A stretch of DNA of 64,000 nt. Origin: Chamaecyparis obtusa. Taxonomy: Eukaryota > Streptophyta > Pinopsida > Cupressales > Cupressaceae. The DNA is taken from contig BSBK01001157.1 in NCBI GenBank assembly GCA_027943335.1, positions 124,001 to 188,000 of the forward strand, given 5' to 3'. The notes below the pieces were generated by a model. It was not told where the DNA came from, made no database searches, and saw nothing but the letters and a program-made list of their open reading frames with translations. This document shows, one piece after another, positions 35,035 to 46,367 of the stretch. How positions within the stretch are numbered: the stretch's first letter is position 1; every line of letters starts with the position of its first letter. The translations under genes and the position numbers were made by a program.

Positions 35035-36246
35035 CTACCGTCTCGAAAATTGCTTGTCCTCAAGCAATTGTAACGCCGGGTGCTGAAGAATGTGTTCACT
35101 TTCCCATGTGGCGTCGTCCAGAGGTAAGTGCTTCCAATGTACCAAGTATTCCTTCAGGGTACGATTTCGCAGAGCTCTCTCCCGTACATCAATGATCTTA
35201 GCTGGTTCCAAAAGGAGCTTCCCTTCTTCATTTAGTGGCGGTAGGTCTGTGGTTACCACTATATTCTGCCCGACAGCTTTCTTTAGACAGGAGACATGAA
35301 AGACATTGTGGATGCGGCTTCCCTTTGGCAGTTCAAGTTCATAAGCGACTTCACCAATACGGCGTGTCACACGATAAGGACCATAGAAGCGGGGCTTCAA
35401 CTTTTCCTTTCCTGTTGCTTTCAATGATGATTGCCTGTAAGGTTGGAGTCTCAGGTATACTAAGTCACCGATTTCAAAACTTCTCTCTATCCTGTGTCTG
35501 TCCGCATACATCTTCTGTTGATTCTGAGCATTTTGTAGGTTTTCTTTCAAGACCTTGAGAATGTCCTGTCCTTCTTGAAGCCAGTCTTTTGCCCTCGGTG
35601 CGCGGCTGTCACCTAGAACCCTGTCAATAAATGAGAGTGGCTCATACCCATACAGTGCTTTGAAGGGTGCCATCCTGATGGAAATATGATAAGTTGTGTT
35701 GTAGCAATATTCCCCCAGATGCAACCATTTGACCCATGCCCGTTGCTGGGCTAAAACATAGTTCTGGAGGTAGCCTTCTAACCATTTGTTCACAATTTCC
35801 GTCTGCCCGTCCATCTGCGGATGGTAGCTGGCACTGGGTGCCAATTCCGTTCCTGCCAACTGAAACAATTCTGTCCAGAAAATGCTGATGAAACGTGCAT
35901 ATCGGTCACTGACAATATTTTGGGGTAACCCGTGCAGACGAAAAACTTCTCTGAAAAATAAGTCTGCCACTTGTGCGGCCTGGTAGTCCGAGGAGATGGC
36001 GAAGAAGTGTGCATACTTTGTTAGCCTGTCAACGACAACAAAGATACAGTCCTTTCCATTTACCTTTGGAAGTCCTGTGATGAAGTCCATGGAGATGCCG
36101 TCCCACTTCTGTTCGGGTATAGGCAGAGGTTGTAGGAATCCGGCGGGTGAGGTGTGTTCAACTTTGTTTTGCTGACATACTTCACATTTCCGTACGTACT
36201 GTAACACATCATCTTTAAGTCCCTTCCATGTGAACCTCTCCCTCAG
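35035..36246 (-). pseudogene. G3 integrase and chromodomain
   Basis: 390 codons open from 36207, in the same frame as the upstream polyprotein and separated only by a TAG at 36249-36247. Zinc part: CEVCQQNKVEH. Core: MDFITGLPKV, VVDRLTKYAHFF, VSDRYARFIS (Asp kept; the next D of SDRD is Tyr) and DGQTEIVNKWLEGY. Chromodomain near the C-terminus: KEYLVHWKHLPLDDATWESE. Ends DKQFSRR-stop at 35035, just before the LTR. Confidence 0.9.
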
Positions 36247-39200
36247 CTATCTGTATGTTTTGAGAAAACCCGGATGCCCAGCTAATGGCGAAGCGTGTAC
36301 CTCTCTCAAAATTTTCTGCTTAATTTTGGACTCGGGTACCAGATATATACGGTCCTTATAGTAGATGATGTCATCCACCACCTTGTATCTGTCATCCTGA
36401 ATGTCTCCATCCATCAACTTACATGCAAATGGGTTTTTAGAATATTCCACCAGTAAGTGAGCCTTCCAGTCAGATGATATTTGTGACAATAAACAGGTGG
36501 CCGGCTTCCTTGACAGAGCATCTGCAACCACATTGTTTTTCCCTTTCACATACCCAATATCAAAATTGAAGGCCTGGATCTTACTTACCCATTTTTGTTG
36601 CCTCTCGTTCAGATCCCGTTGCTCCAAGAAATACTTCAAGCTGTTATGGTCGGTACGGACTGTGAACTTGGCACCCACCAGATATTGTCGAAACTTAGTC
36701 AGGGCATGCACAATGGCCAACATTTCCTTGTCGTAGATGGAGTATAGGCGCTCAGTTTGTGTAAGCTTCCGACTTTCGTAGGCTATCGAGTGTCTTTCCT
36801 CGATCAGGACGGCACCGATGCCTTCTCTCAACGCATCACATTCCAGAATGAACGGTCGAGTGAAGTCAGGTCGAGCAAGGACGGGGCACGTGCTCATTAT
36901 TTCTTTCATCCTTTCAAAGGTGTGTTGTGCCCTTTCATTCCATTGGAATGATCCCTTCTTCGTCAGATCTGTTAGTGGTGCACTTAGCTGAGAAAATCCT
37001 TTTACAAATCTCTTGTAATAACTGCATAATCCAAAGAAACCTCGCAACTCGGAGAGTGATTTTGGAGTTGGCCAATCGAGTATAGCTTGGATCTTCTCCT
37101 GGTGGACCTGTACTCCTTGATTACTGACCACATGACCCAGGTATAAAATTTCTGTCATTCCAAATTCACATTTGGATTTCCTCGCAAACAAGGACTGAGC
37201 CTCCATGATTCCAAGGATGTCATCCAACTGTCTCAGATGTTCTTCCCAAGTTTTACTGTAAATCAAGAGATCATAAAAAAATACCAGCAAGTACTTACGT
37301 AGTTGCTTGTTGAAGATGCGATTCATGCATGATTGAAAAGTGGCTGGTGCGTTCGTTAATCCGAAGGGCATGACCAGGAACTCATAATGCCCGTAGTGAC
37401 AACGGAAAACTATTTTCTCCACATCTTCTTCCTGCATGCGAATCTGATGGTATCCAGAACGGAGGTCTATTTTAGAGAAGTAAATTGCATCGTGCAACTC
37501 ATCCAGCAATTCATCGATCCTAGGAATTGGATACCTGTTTTTAATTGTCTTCTTGTTCAGTGCGCGGTAATCCACACACATACGCATCGTTCCGTCCTTT
37601 TTGACGAGCACAACCGAAGATGCGAAGGGACTGGCGTTGGGTCTGATCCAACCCTTGTCAAGTAGTTCCTGAATTGTTTTCTCAATCTCATCTTTTAGCC
37701 TCCGGGGGTGGCGGTACGGTACCGTGATTACCAGTTTGGCACTAGCCTCCAACTCAATGGTGTGCTCAAACCCTCGGTGTGGTGGTATGCCTGGTGGTAT
37801 GTCAGCGAAGACTTGGTGGTACTTATCCAATACCCTCTGAAGTTCTTCCTGTTGGTCCGTTCTTTGTCTCTGTATGGGTTCTGTCGAGGCAAAACAGTGT
37901 GCGGCCCAAACCACATTGTCGTGTCGGAAGATAGCTTCCATTCGCTGTGTTGAAATCTCCTTTGGCCCTTCGTTCGACATCCTTCTCAGCACAACCTTCT
38001 TTCCATTTACCTCGAAGGAGAACTCCATTCGCTTGAAACTCTGCGTGTATTCATCCAACGTTTCCATCCACTGAATGCCCAGAATGACTTCCATGTCGTC
38101 CAGATCCACTACAAAAAAATCATCCGTCACCGTGTGGTTACCCATGGTGATGCTCAGTTTCGGAACCACGTGAGTGCATCTTAACAAATTTCCTCCCGCC
38201 ACTTTAACATCAAATCCCTGGTGTGCCTCCGTACACAGGTTCCGTCGGCTTACCAGTGAGGAATTTATGAAGTTGAGGGTGGCTCCGCTATCAAGCATGA
38301 CCACGACCCGTTGTCCTTGGAGGGTGCCCCGGACCCGAAACACCGTGCACCTCGGAGTTCCTGCCAAGGTAGCAATGGCACCTCCCCTTTTGAAGAGTGC
38401 AGCAAGTCTTTCCCCTCGATTTATATTTGCCTCCTCCGAACCTTGTTGTTCGACTGCCTCAGATTCGGTTTCTTGTTCTTCCTCTCCGTCAGATGAAACC
38501 TCAATGTAATGAATTTTTCCTTTACCGAGGCATCGATGTCTCGGTACCCACGGTTCCTTGCAGTTGAAACAGAGTTTCTTCCGTCTAAGTTCCTGCCTAG
38601 ATTCTTCATCCAACGGGGGCCTCTTAGGCGGAGGTCTGCCGTCGTTCTCCCGTGGAGCGAGAGGTGGTTTTGACTGTGAGTGATATTTGGTTGACGAAGA
38701 TGAGGATGCCGCCATGTCTCGTGCCTTCGTGATTGCCTCTGTGAGTGTGACGGGGTTGAACCCTTTCACCCACCCTTTCAAGGGTTCCGCCAGTCCATCC
38801 ATGAACAGTACCACCAACCTTCTTTCAGAGAGATCAGTGACCAAGACAGACAACCTTTGAAATTCTGTTATGTAACCATCGACTGTGCTAGATTGCTTTA
38901 ACTGAGCCAATTCTTTGAAGTTTAGTTCTGGATCCTTTCCATCGAAACGATCTATCAGCCTCTCGGTGAATTCAGCGTAGGAACTTATTTGGTCGTGACC
39001 GAGAGTAACCATGCCATGATGCCGCCATTCGTGGGCTATTCCTTCGAGGTGAAGTGCTGCAAATTTGATGGCCTCATCTTCTGGCATAGGGTTGAGCTGG
39101 AAATATGTGTCTGCTTTCTGTACCCATGCTCGAGCTGTGATACTTCCAGACCCATCAAAGGAGGATAAATTAACTTTGCCCATTTTCCGTCTCAGATCGT

Positions 39201-39504
39201 CATTATAGTGGCCATGCTTGTTTCCACCCGAGTACCTCATTCTCAGTTCAGCATAATCCTTGTAGGATATATCCCCTTCCATATTTTCATTTCTCCAATC
39301 TTCCCGAAGCTGATCTTGTACATCTTGGAAGTTTGGTGGTTCTCCCCGCCGATCTTCGGACCGTGCGGGAAAAGTTGGCATTGAGGGTCGAGAGTGCGCG
39401 GGTTGATGATTTGCCCGTCCGGAGACAGAGTTGTTGCTTTGTTCCGCGGAAATCTTGCTTTCGGCCAATTTTCGCAGTCTCTTCCATGAGGCGTTGAGTG
39501 TCAT
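36247..39504 (-). pseudogene. G3 gag-protease-RT-RNase H polyprotein
   Basis: 1085 codons open. Gag core from about 39200 (ARAWVQKADTYFQLNPMPED, HEWRHHGMVTLGHD), knuckle CFNCKEPWVPRHRC near 38570, protease VVMLDSGATLNF near 38300, RT from about 37700 ([48 protein letters not shown]). The RT active site reads FFYDLLIYS at 37270-37275, so the first catalytic Asp is Tyr (one base, GAT to TAT). RNase H ends with TDHNSLKYFLEQRDLNERQQ and VADALSRKP. The true start is likely MGDPQDPAAE near 39580 in another frame, with a shift near 39460. Closed by TAG at 36247. Confidence 0.92.
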
Positions 39505-39654
39505 TTATCTGTACCTGGTTCCTAGTGAGCTCTCTCAGAAGAGTCATGACTTCGGCTGCAGGATCTTGTGGATCACCCATTCTTCCGATTGAGTGGGATC
39601 TGGTCCTTTTCCTTGAATAAACTCTCATTCAATACCCACAGGCTGAGAGAATCA

Positions 39655-39669
39655 CTGGCTCTGATACCA
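39655..39669 (-). other. G3 primer-binding site
   Basis: Minus strand reads TGGTATCAGAGCCAGTG starting one base inside the 5' LTR. Initiator Met-tRNA type. Confidence 0.9.
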
Positions 39670-39670
39670 C

Positions 39671-40582
39671 TGTAATGTTCCCAAGTATGGAGGAAGATCA
39701 CAAAACGGTCTAGTGCCTTTTTACTGGTAATTGAAAGCCATACAGAACAAACTGGAGGCGTGCAAACCGGAGGTGTGCAAACCGAAGGCGTGCAATCCGG
39801 AGGCGTGCAAACCGGAGGCGTGCAAATTGGAGGCGTGCAAACCGGAAGCGTGCAAACTGGAGGCGTGCAATCCGGAGGTGTGCAAACCAGAGGTGTGCAA
39901 ACCAGAGGCGTGCAATCCGGAGGTGTGCAAACCGGAGGCGTGCGAACCGGAGGTGTGCAAACTGGAGGCGTGCAATCCGGAGGTGTGCAAATTGGAGGCG
40001 TGCGGGTTGAAGAGAAAACTGGAGGTGTGGAAGCCAGAGGTCCGTATGGGTACAGAAGGAGGCCGTACAGTTAAAGAATTGGGCCGTACGGTGAGGGGAA
40101 AATGCACACGGAATACTTAATGAATCTTCCAGAGGTTGAAACGATGATTTCCACTTGCAGGTAATTTCACAGTATCACACATAGATCGAATACAATGCCA
40201 ATGAAGTATTATTGAATCTAGTAATAGAGTCTCGGATTTGCTAGATCCGATACAAGCAGAGAAGCAGAATAGGGTGAGGGTTGAATCCCACCGAAATTGC
40301 GAAATACCAAATAGGGAGGGTCTTTCACCTCCGAAATGGCGCAGAGCAGAATCTCCAACAGGGATTCGCAAACACATAAAATATCAAATCTCAACATATC
40401 AAAACTATCCTACACGCCGTGCATAAATACCCGTCGGGGAACTCCCGAGAGTGCACAAAAGAGCCGATGGTGTCACTAAAACTATGCCAAACAAAAATAA
40501 TAATGGGCCCGAGATAAGCTCAATCAATCGGGACCCTCAAATACAATAGTTTTATTAGTCATTTAATGACGGGAACATTACA
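39671..40582 (-). repeat. G3 5' LTR with short minisatellite
   Basis: 912 bp. Contains about 17 copies of the same 15-bp unit at 39750-40010. Confidence 0.94.
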
Positions 40583-41035
40583 TACATCATTGTCATATAT
40601 AGTATCCGGATTATATCAAACCCTTACATATAGGTAGCAAATTGTAGCTACCACAGTAGAAGATCACTGAGTCTATCATGATATAACATATAATCAGCTA
40701 TGACTGTTAATACAAAAAAGAAACATTTTTCCCTTTACAGATTTGGATCATAGTTTTCGAAGTATCTGATATATACCAAAATATTAGCAAAAGAAACTTT
40801 TCCTCCTTTTAACTGTGTGTGCTTGGCCTTGACAACCTTCTGTCTTCAATGTGTTATTCTTTGATGAACTAGTTTAGGTTCTCAAGCTCCTTCTGTCGGA
40901 GCATGTCTTTGTGAATGGAAAAATACTGGCATGATACAATATCCGCTTTGTGAATCAACATTTGACCTTCTCGCATGAGGGTCATAAATCTGTCCCTAGA
41001 TATTCGTAAGGCAGTAGCAGCTTGTGACAATTATT

Positions 41036-41060
41036 GAGATGATATATATATTATATATAC

Positions 41061-41120
<60 letters not shown>

Positions 41121-41490
41121 AGATATATTATACATATACATATATTATATGTATATATATACATATATACTTATAAATAATAAATAATTGTCATATATAT
41201 ATAATGATGACAATACACTAAACAGGATTTCATGTGTGACATCGACTATAATATTGATTATGAGAATCAACTTAACAATCAATGAAACCAAGAATAAAAG
41301 GAAATGCAAGAATCAATAAAGGCATAGTCGGTATCGACTATGATGATCACAATCAACATGGACTGTGGTTATCACAGCCGATAACCACTATCGGCCAATA
41401 CACATCATTAGTATCAATATAGATTATGAGCATCGATTGGTATTGACTGCGATTATCACAATTGGTATCGACTGTGGTTATCACAGTTGA
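41036..41490 (+). repeat. A 3' LTR, second segment, with (TA)n
   Basis: Continues A after the second copy of the E target duplication (gagatgatatat). It holds a (TA)n run at about 41063-41118 and then related words of the form tatcgactgtggttatcacag repeated five or six times between 41330 and 41490. Cut at 41490 by element F. Confidence 0.75.
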
Positions 41491-42489
41491 TGTAATGACC
41501 CTCACTAGTAGGATCACTAAAATCTCTGATTTTGTGCTTATGGAATTTCGTCAAACAGTTGGCATGCACTGGTATGTTTTGCTTGCAATGATGTGTTTCA
41601 AGGTGTTTATTGTTTTGGCACCAAATTCCAATTGAGATAACAATACCAATGTAGAAATGTATTACAATGTGCAACAATGAATCTCAAAGCAATGTAAAGA
41701 CTCACTACATATATATCAAACTTCTCTAATTCTGATTTCACTTTCCAGAATTTATATGACTATTACATCTATCACATATGAGCACTGTTTATGGACTGTC
41801 TACAATACATGAACTAGGATATGAAACGTATGAATCATCTTACATGACATAGTCCCATCAATGCACCACATTACAATGCAAAGTCTGAATACAATGACTG
41901 TTTCATAAACATATATAGGGGACTGTTACATAGCAAGGAACTTGGTAACAACTAAGTCTAATAATGCAACTTCTAATACAATGACTCCAAGACTATAACA
42001 GTGACTGATTCCAATACAATGCATCCAATTACTATGCCAATTTAATTATGACAGTGACTAACCAATATCTGCTGTAACTATGACTGAGACCAAGCAATTA
42101 TCACAACTTCCTTGAATTCAAATGCATACTAAACTCATGAATGGAACCTGTTAATCGCTTCCCAATGCCTGGTGATGACCGCTGATGTAATCTGGATTGG
42201 AACAGTCCCAAACTTCACCTCCAATCTCTGCCAAACTGCCTGCAAGTACAGGCCGTACATGTACGGCACCTGTATAAAATAAAGGGGTGGGTTTTGACAA
42301 CCCAATCTGATATCAATAGGACCGCCTATACAGTACTAGTCTTCACTCCAAAGCATTAAATTTATCTCCAAGGGATTTAAGAGATATGAGCAAAATTTTG
42401 AATCCAGGCCCTGGTATGAAGTGACTGAAAATGTGCCAAAATGTCTTCAATCTATCACCAAAATGATTCACCAATTAAGTGATGAATTC

Positions 42490-43830
42490 CAAACCATTAT
42501 TCAACCAATTACAAACCTTCAATCTCAATTTTTCAGGTCTGCTTTTTCGGACTGTTTTTTCGGATTTGCTTTTTTGGACTGCTTTTTCGGACCTGCTAAA
42601 AACGGCCGCCTATAATTTCGGACCTGCTAAAAATTGCCTCCTATAATTTCGGCCCTACTAAAAATGCCTCCTGAAATGCTGTTTCAATCACAAACAAACC
42701 CTTACAACAAATTCTCAATGAAGTACCAATGAGATGGCTGAGTACCAACTCCAAACTTGCAATCCTTCAGTAGATATTTCACTACCTCAGTTATGCCAAT
42801 CTAGGGGAGTGATCGTTCCCAAAGATCGAATAGTATTTGCAGACCACAAGGCTACAAATTGCTTCACAATGAAGAAGTAGAAGAAATCCCAAATCCAAGC
42901 ATGTCCAAATGAGAGGCCAAGCCCTCTATTTATTCTTTTCCTTGAGAAGTTGCTAGAACTTCTAGAAACATCCAATTATAATGTACTTTATAATAAAATA
43001 ACATTATAATAATAAAGTACATTTCTCAACTCAAAATTATAACAATGTAGGCCCAAATGTCTCATAACTGAATGTAGGCCCAACTACGACTGAACGTACA
43101 ATGTAAAATAGTAAAGTGCTGAAGCTATATTTTGTACTCAGCTGAAAACATACATTTTTCAGAAAAATATGCCAAATGCCAAATGAGAAATGAGGAACCT
43201 GATTGTAGATGGCTGCAATAATTTTTCGGACTGCTTTTTCGGGCTGCTTTTTCGGATCTGCTTTTTCGGACTGCTTTTTCGGATCTGCTTTTTCGGACAG
43301 CTTTTTCGGATCTGCTTTTTCAGACTGCTTTTTTAGACTGCTTTTTCGAATCTGCTTTTTCGGACTGCTTTTTCGAATCTGCTTTTTCGGACTGCTTTTT
43401 TCCTCTTGCAACCAAAACTCAAACCCTCAGGTAAATCTGAGGATTCCAAATAAGCTCAACTTGAAATGGCTGAATACCACTTCCAAACTTGCAACCCTTC
43501 AGTAGATATTTCACTACCTCAGTTATGCCAATCTAGGGGAGTGATCGTTCCCAAAGATCGAATAGTATTTGCAGACCACAAGGCTACAAATTGCTTCACA
43601 ATGAAGAAGTAGAAGAAATCCCAAATCCAAGCATGTCCAAATGAGAGGCCAAGCCCTCTATTTATTCTTTTCCTTGAGAAGTTGCTACTATATCTAGAAA
43701 CATCCAATTATAATGTACTTTATAATAAAATAACATTATAATAATAAAGTACATTTCTCAACTCAAAATTATAACAATGTAGGCCCAAATGTCTCATAAC
43801 TGAATGTAGGCCCAACTACGACTGAACGTA
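42490..43830. repeat. Direct duplication in F, period 732 bp
   Basis: atggctgagtaccaactcca at 42734 recurs at 43466, and about 340 bases that follow are nearly identical (to acgactgaacgta near 43091 and 43829). Each copy is preceded by the ctttttcgg minisatellite. Confidence 0.92.
43225..43410. repeat. 15-bp minisatellite in F, about 12 copies
   Basis: Unit ctgctttttcggact, alternating with ctgctttttcggatc. A short form with about four copies lies at 42538-42595. Open in several frames as in the G3 array. Confidence 0.92.
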
Positions 43831-43975
43831 GGCTCAAGACTGAACGTAGGCTCTACTACAACTAGATGTAGGCTCAAACTGGATGTAGGCTGCTTCTGGA
43901 TGTAGGCTCCACTACAACTGCATGTAGGCCCAAACTGGATGTAGGCTCTATCGAATGTAGGCTCTGTCAGCAATA
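43800..43975. repeat. gaatgtaggct short repeat cluster in F
   Basis: Nine or so copies of a word like ctgaatgtaggctc with variable spacers (acaactag, caaactgg). Confidence 0.85.
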
Positions 43976-44087
43976 TGCAATCAAATGATCAACATAATGA
44001 CCCTCTCTCCAAACCATTTGCCTACGAGAGTCAATGATAGGCAAATCCGTCATGCCAAACGATGTCAGCCAAAATGGGGACATGACA

Positions 44088-44478
44088 GTTGATACCCATA
44101 TTGACTACCGCTATCATATATTATATATGAGTCGATTATTATATCGACTATTTTGCATCATCATTATTAAATTTTAAATCCATCATCATCGATTAGTTCA
44201 ATGGTCTATATTATCGGTAACAAATGAATGATTAAAATAATTATCAAGAGACATTCTCACGTAGATACATGTTTCTACATCAACAAAGAAGTATATCATT
44301 ATTGTATTTGAAGTTCATAGTTTTCTCTTAGATCTACGTTATCATCATTTAGGCAATCTCATAGAAGTTAGAATATTATTCTAACAGTAGTACACTATAG
44401 TTTCACTATACATACATCAAGGAAATAAGATAGAAAAATTAAAATTTCCTCTATTCCAAATCTGATCACATCTTAATA
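44088..44478 (+). repeat. A 3' LTR, last segment
   Basis: Ends tctgatcacatcttaata; the matching 5' LTR end is tctgatcacatcttaaca at 21930. Followed at once by the GTATC duplication. Confidence 0.9.
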
Positions 44479-44483
44479 GTATC

Positions 44484-46367
44484 GACCTCCGTACTGCTAG
44501 TACCAAGTCACGTGCTTCACCCCATTAATTTAAGGTGGGTGCAGTGGGTTTGTGATGACTCGCCAGAGTGACTTGGAAGTTGGTATTGGTGGGAGCTCCT
44601 TTCCTTCTTCAATACTGTAATTGATAATTTCTTCACTGTACCAATCTTGCTTCATAATGAACATATCATACGCCTTGATCACCATTTTGAGTTGCAAACC
44701 CAACGTTTTCCCATACTCTTCCAAGCTAATCATTTCTTCCTAGTCTTCTTCCTTTGGTTCTTGTCTCTTTGCCGCATCCTTTCATTTCTTTTTTGCTTCT
44801 TTGTCAATGTCATTGGCCACTTACCCTAGCTCTACTCTATCATATGATGCTTTCTATGTCTAGTGTCCACCCATTTGCACCCTGAGTGCAGGTGTTTGAA
44901 AGTAAGCATTGGTGAGGTGTTCGTGGATGCATGGGACTGCAGTGCCCTCCACATGTTTTCTTGTTAAAGTTTCTTCAAGCTAGTGTACGAGAGAAGCCCA
45001 TACTTCGTCTGACACATATGGTTGGTCTCTGATTATTAGGTCCTCTTTGAGAACTTCATCTTGCCCAATGGTATAGTCTTTGTGAGTAGCATACCCCATC
45101 ATGTGTATTGCAATTGCAGGTCCTCTCTTTTCGTGATATATCTTTAGTTTGGTGTCGTTAATAGATTCACAAGTAGATATGTTGTCAAGTGTTGCAAGTT
45201 TGATTTCTTTGTTTCAACCCACTTCCTCACTTTATAGGGTCCAAGCCAACAAACTTTAAACTTCTTGGGTTTAATATCGTTATGACCGTTATTCTTTAAA
45301 ACCAATTGTCTCGGTTGGAAGTTCATACGATAGAGGTGTTTGTTGTGCCATGACTTCTGCCAGTGTTGCATTACCTCTGTGGCCTATTGTGCCATTACTC
45401 TCTGTTTGTCCAGTTTGTTAAGGAGATGGTTCTCGATGGTAATACAGAGACTCAGGATCATGTACTCGACGAGTACCATAGTCTACTGTTTGTACATTAG
45501 TTGGAAGGGGGTATATGCAGTTGTTACTTGTAGGTGATATAGTACAACCAAAGTGCCATCAATAGTTTTTCCACCCAATATTCCTCTTAACCCACACAAA
45601 ATTTTAATATCACTTAGTCAAGTATTTTGTTTGTGGATTCTGCAAAACCATTAGCTTGTGGGTAGTATAGACTTGAAAGGGCGTGGAAAATTTTAAACTC
45701 CATTATCATCAATCAAATGACATGATTTACAAAATGCACCCCTCAATCACTGGTGATTTGAATCGGGAATCTATATCTTGTGACAATCTGCTCATAGATT
45801 AATCTTGCCGTACAGATGGCAGTATTGTTTGACAGTTGCCCTCGCCCCTGCCCACTTTGTGAGGAACTCTGTCTCCACTACAATATATTTGCACTTGTGC
45901 CTAAATAACCTGCAATGAACCAATGAAGTCTAATGCTTACCTTTCAAATAGTTATGAGGGCTGCGAAGAGGAGTGGTCTCAAGTCATGCTTGAGTGGATT
46001 CCCATCTCTTTGGCATGTGTCACATCTTCCTACCCATTGTCAGCTGTTAGCATGTAATGTGGGCCACCCTAGCCTGCTAGCAACACCTTATGCGTATTGG
46101 AATCAGGTCCCATGTGGCCTCCAACCAAGCCTTAATGAGCTTCCCTCAGTACAACCTGAATCTCTTCTTGCATGACGCACCGTTGTAGTATGTGGTCAAG
46201 GCTCATTTTGTTGAGCAACCCATTTATGAGCTGAGAAGTTTTTCTTTTAAGTGCCATCTTCCTTGTTTTGCTCAGTGGCATCTCCCTTGGAAAGGGGGAG
46301 GTGTATAGGCACTCCTTAGTGCTTTCATACCACGGAGGTAGTATTGCGATTTGGAAGAGGTGCACAT
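44484..46367 (-). pseudogene. D integrase region (5' half of the split gypsy)
   Basis: Minus-strand fragments in several frames. Zinc-binding part: LQRCVMQEEIQVVLREAH (46132-46200), GGHMGPD, WWPTLHA and CDTCQR-like words. Core near 45700-45900: TEFLTKWAGARAT and a degraded second Asp and Glu region (ANGFAESTNK). C-terminal part: MNFQPRQLVLKNNG and LGPYKVRKWVE (45144-45330). Then PPIPTSKSLWRVITNP (44530-44600). Many stops and frameshifts: an old copy. The absence of a chromodomain and the long tail suggest a non-chromovirus gypsy lineage. Its upstream part was cut away by copia C+ at 46368. Confidence 0.75.

Larger units (their letters stand above)
33685..40582 (-). mobile_element. G3: young Ty3/gypsy chromovirus
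   Basis: Minus-strand element with LTRs 39671-40582 (5') and 33685-35031 (3') and an exact TACAT duplication (33680-33684, 40583-40587). LTR ends are TGTAATGTTCCC and GGGAACATTACA, a perfect 12-bp inverted pair. The LTRs are almost identical apart from minisatellite length, so insertion is recent relative to its neighbours. Gag-pol is nearly open: one frameshift near 39460 and one TAG at 36247-36249. Order and chromodomain mark it as a chromovirus, same broad group as G1. Confidence 0.95.
33650..41024 (-). mobile_element. E: short probable retrocopy, split by G3
   Basis: Flanked by an 11-bp exact duplication, TGACAATTATT, at 33639-33649 and 41025-41035. Without G3 the insert is about 470 bp. 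On the minus strand it starts with an open frame (QAATALRISRDRFMTLMREG, then QMLIHKADIVSC, HKDMLRQKELENLN) that ends in SRPSTHS-stop near 40815, followed by about 250 bases without coding and a terminal ACAAAAA. A long target duplication, a 5' truncation inside coding sequence, a 3' untranslated part and an A-rich end fit LINE-driven retroposition of a cellular mRNA. Two in-frame stops show decay. I do not recognise the parent gene. Confidence 0.6.
41491..44087. mobile_element. F: solo-LTR-like element
   Basis: 2597 bp between exact GTTGA duplications (41486-41490, 44088-44092). Ends TGTAATGACCC and GGGGACATGACA form an inverted pair with two or three mismatches. No protein motif, primer site or polypurine tract is seen inside, so a solo LTR or an LTR-only derivative is the best reading. 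Orientation not determined. Internal repeats are listed separately. Confidence 0.75.
20585..44478 (+). mobile_element. A: copia element expanded to 24 kb by nested insertions
   Basis: Ty1/copia element in sense orientation. The 5' LTR starts TGTTAATG at 20585; the 3' LTR starts with the same words at 33515 and ends TCTTAATA at 44478. GTATC is present on both sides (20580-20584, 44479-44483), an exact 5-bp target duplication. Order: LTR, primer site, gag, protease, integrase, RT, RNase H, polypurine tract, LTR: integrase before RT defines copia. Inserted into it are a related LTR piece, a 1.3-kb element, copia B, retrocopy E with gypsy G3, and element F. Without these A is about 7-8 kb. Several stops make it inactive. 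Confidence 0.9.

Noticed and set aside
37387..38509. Plus-strand ORFs of 60-111 codons
   Set aside because: Shadows of the minus-strand G3 polyprotein.
39721..40120. ORFs of 104-129 codons in the G3 5' LTR
   Set aside because: Same minisatellite effect as in the 3' LTR.
41063..41118. (TA)n run as a replication origin or promoter
   Set aside because: A simple microsatellite within a dead LTR; no supporting element.
43037..43505. ORFs rich in KKQSEKADP and FFGSAFSDC
   Set aside because: Read from the 15-bp array in F, open on both strands, no recognised fold.
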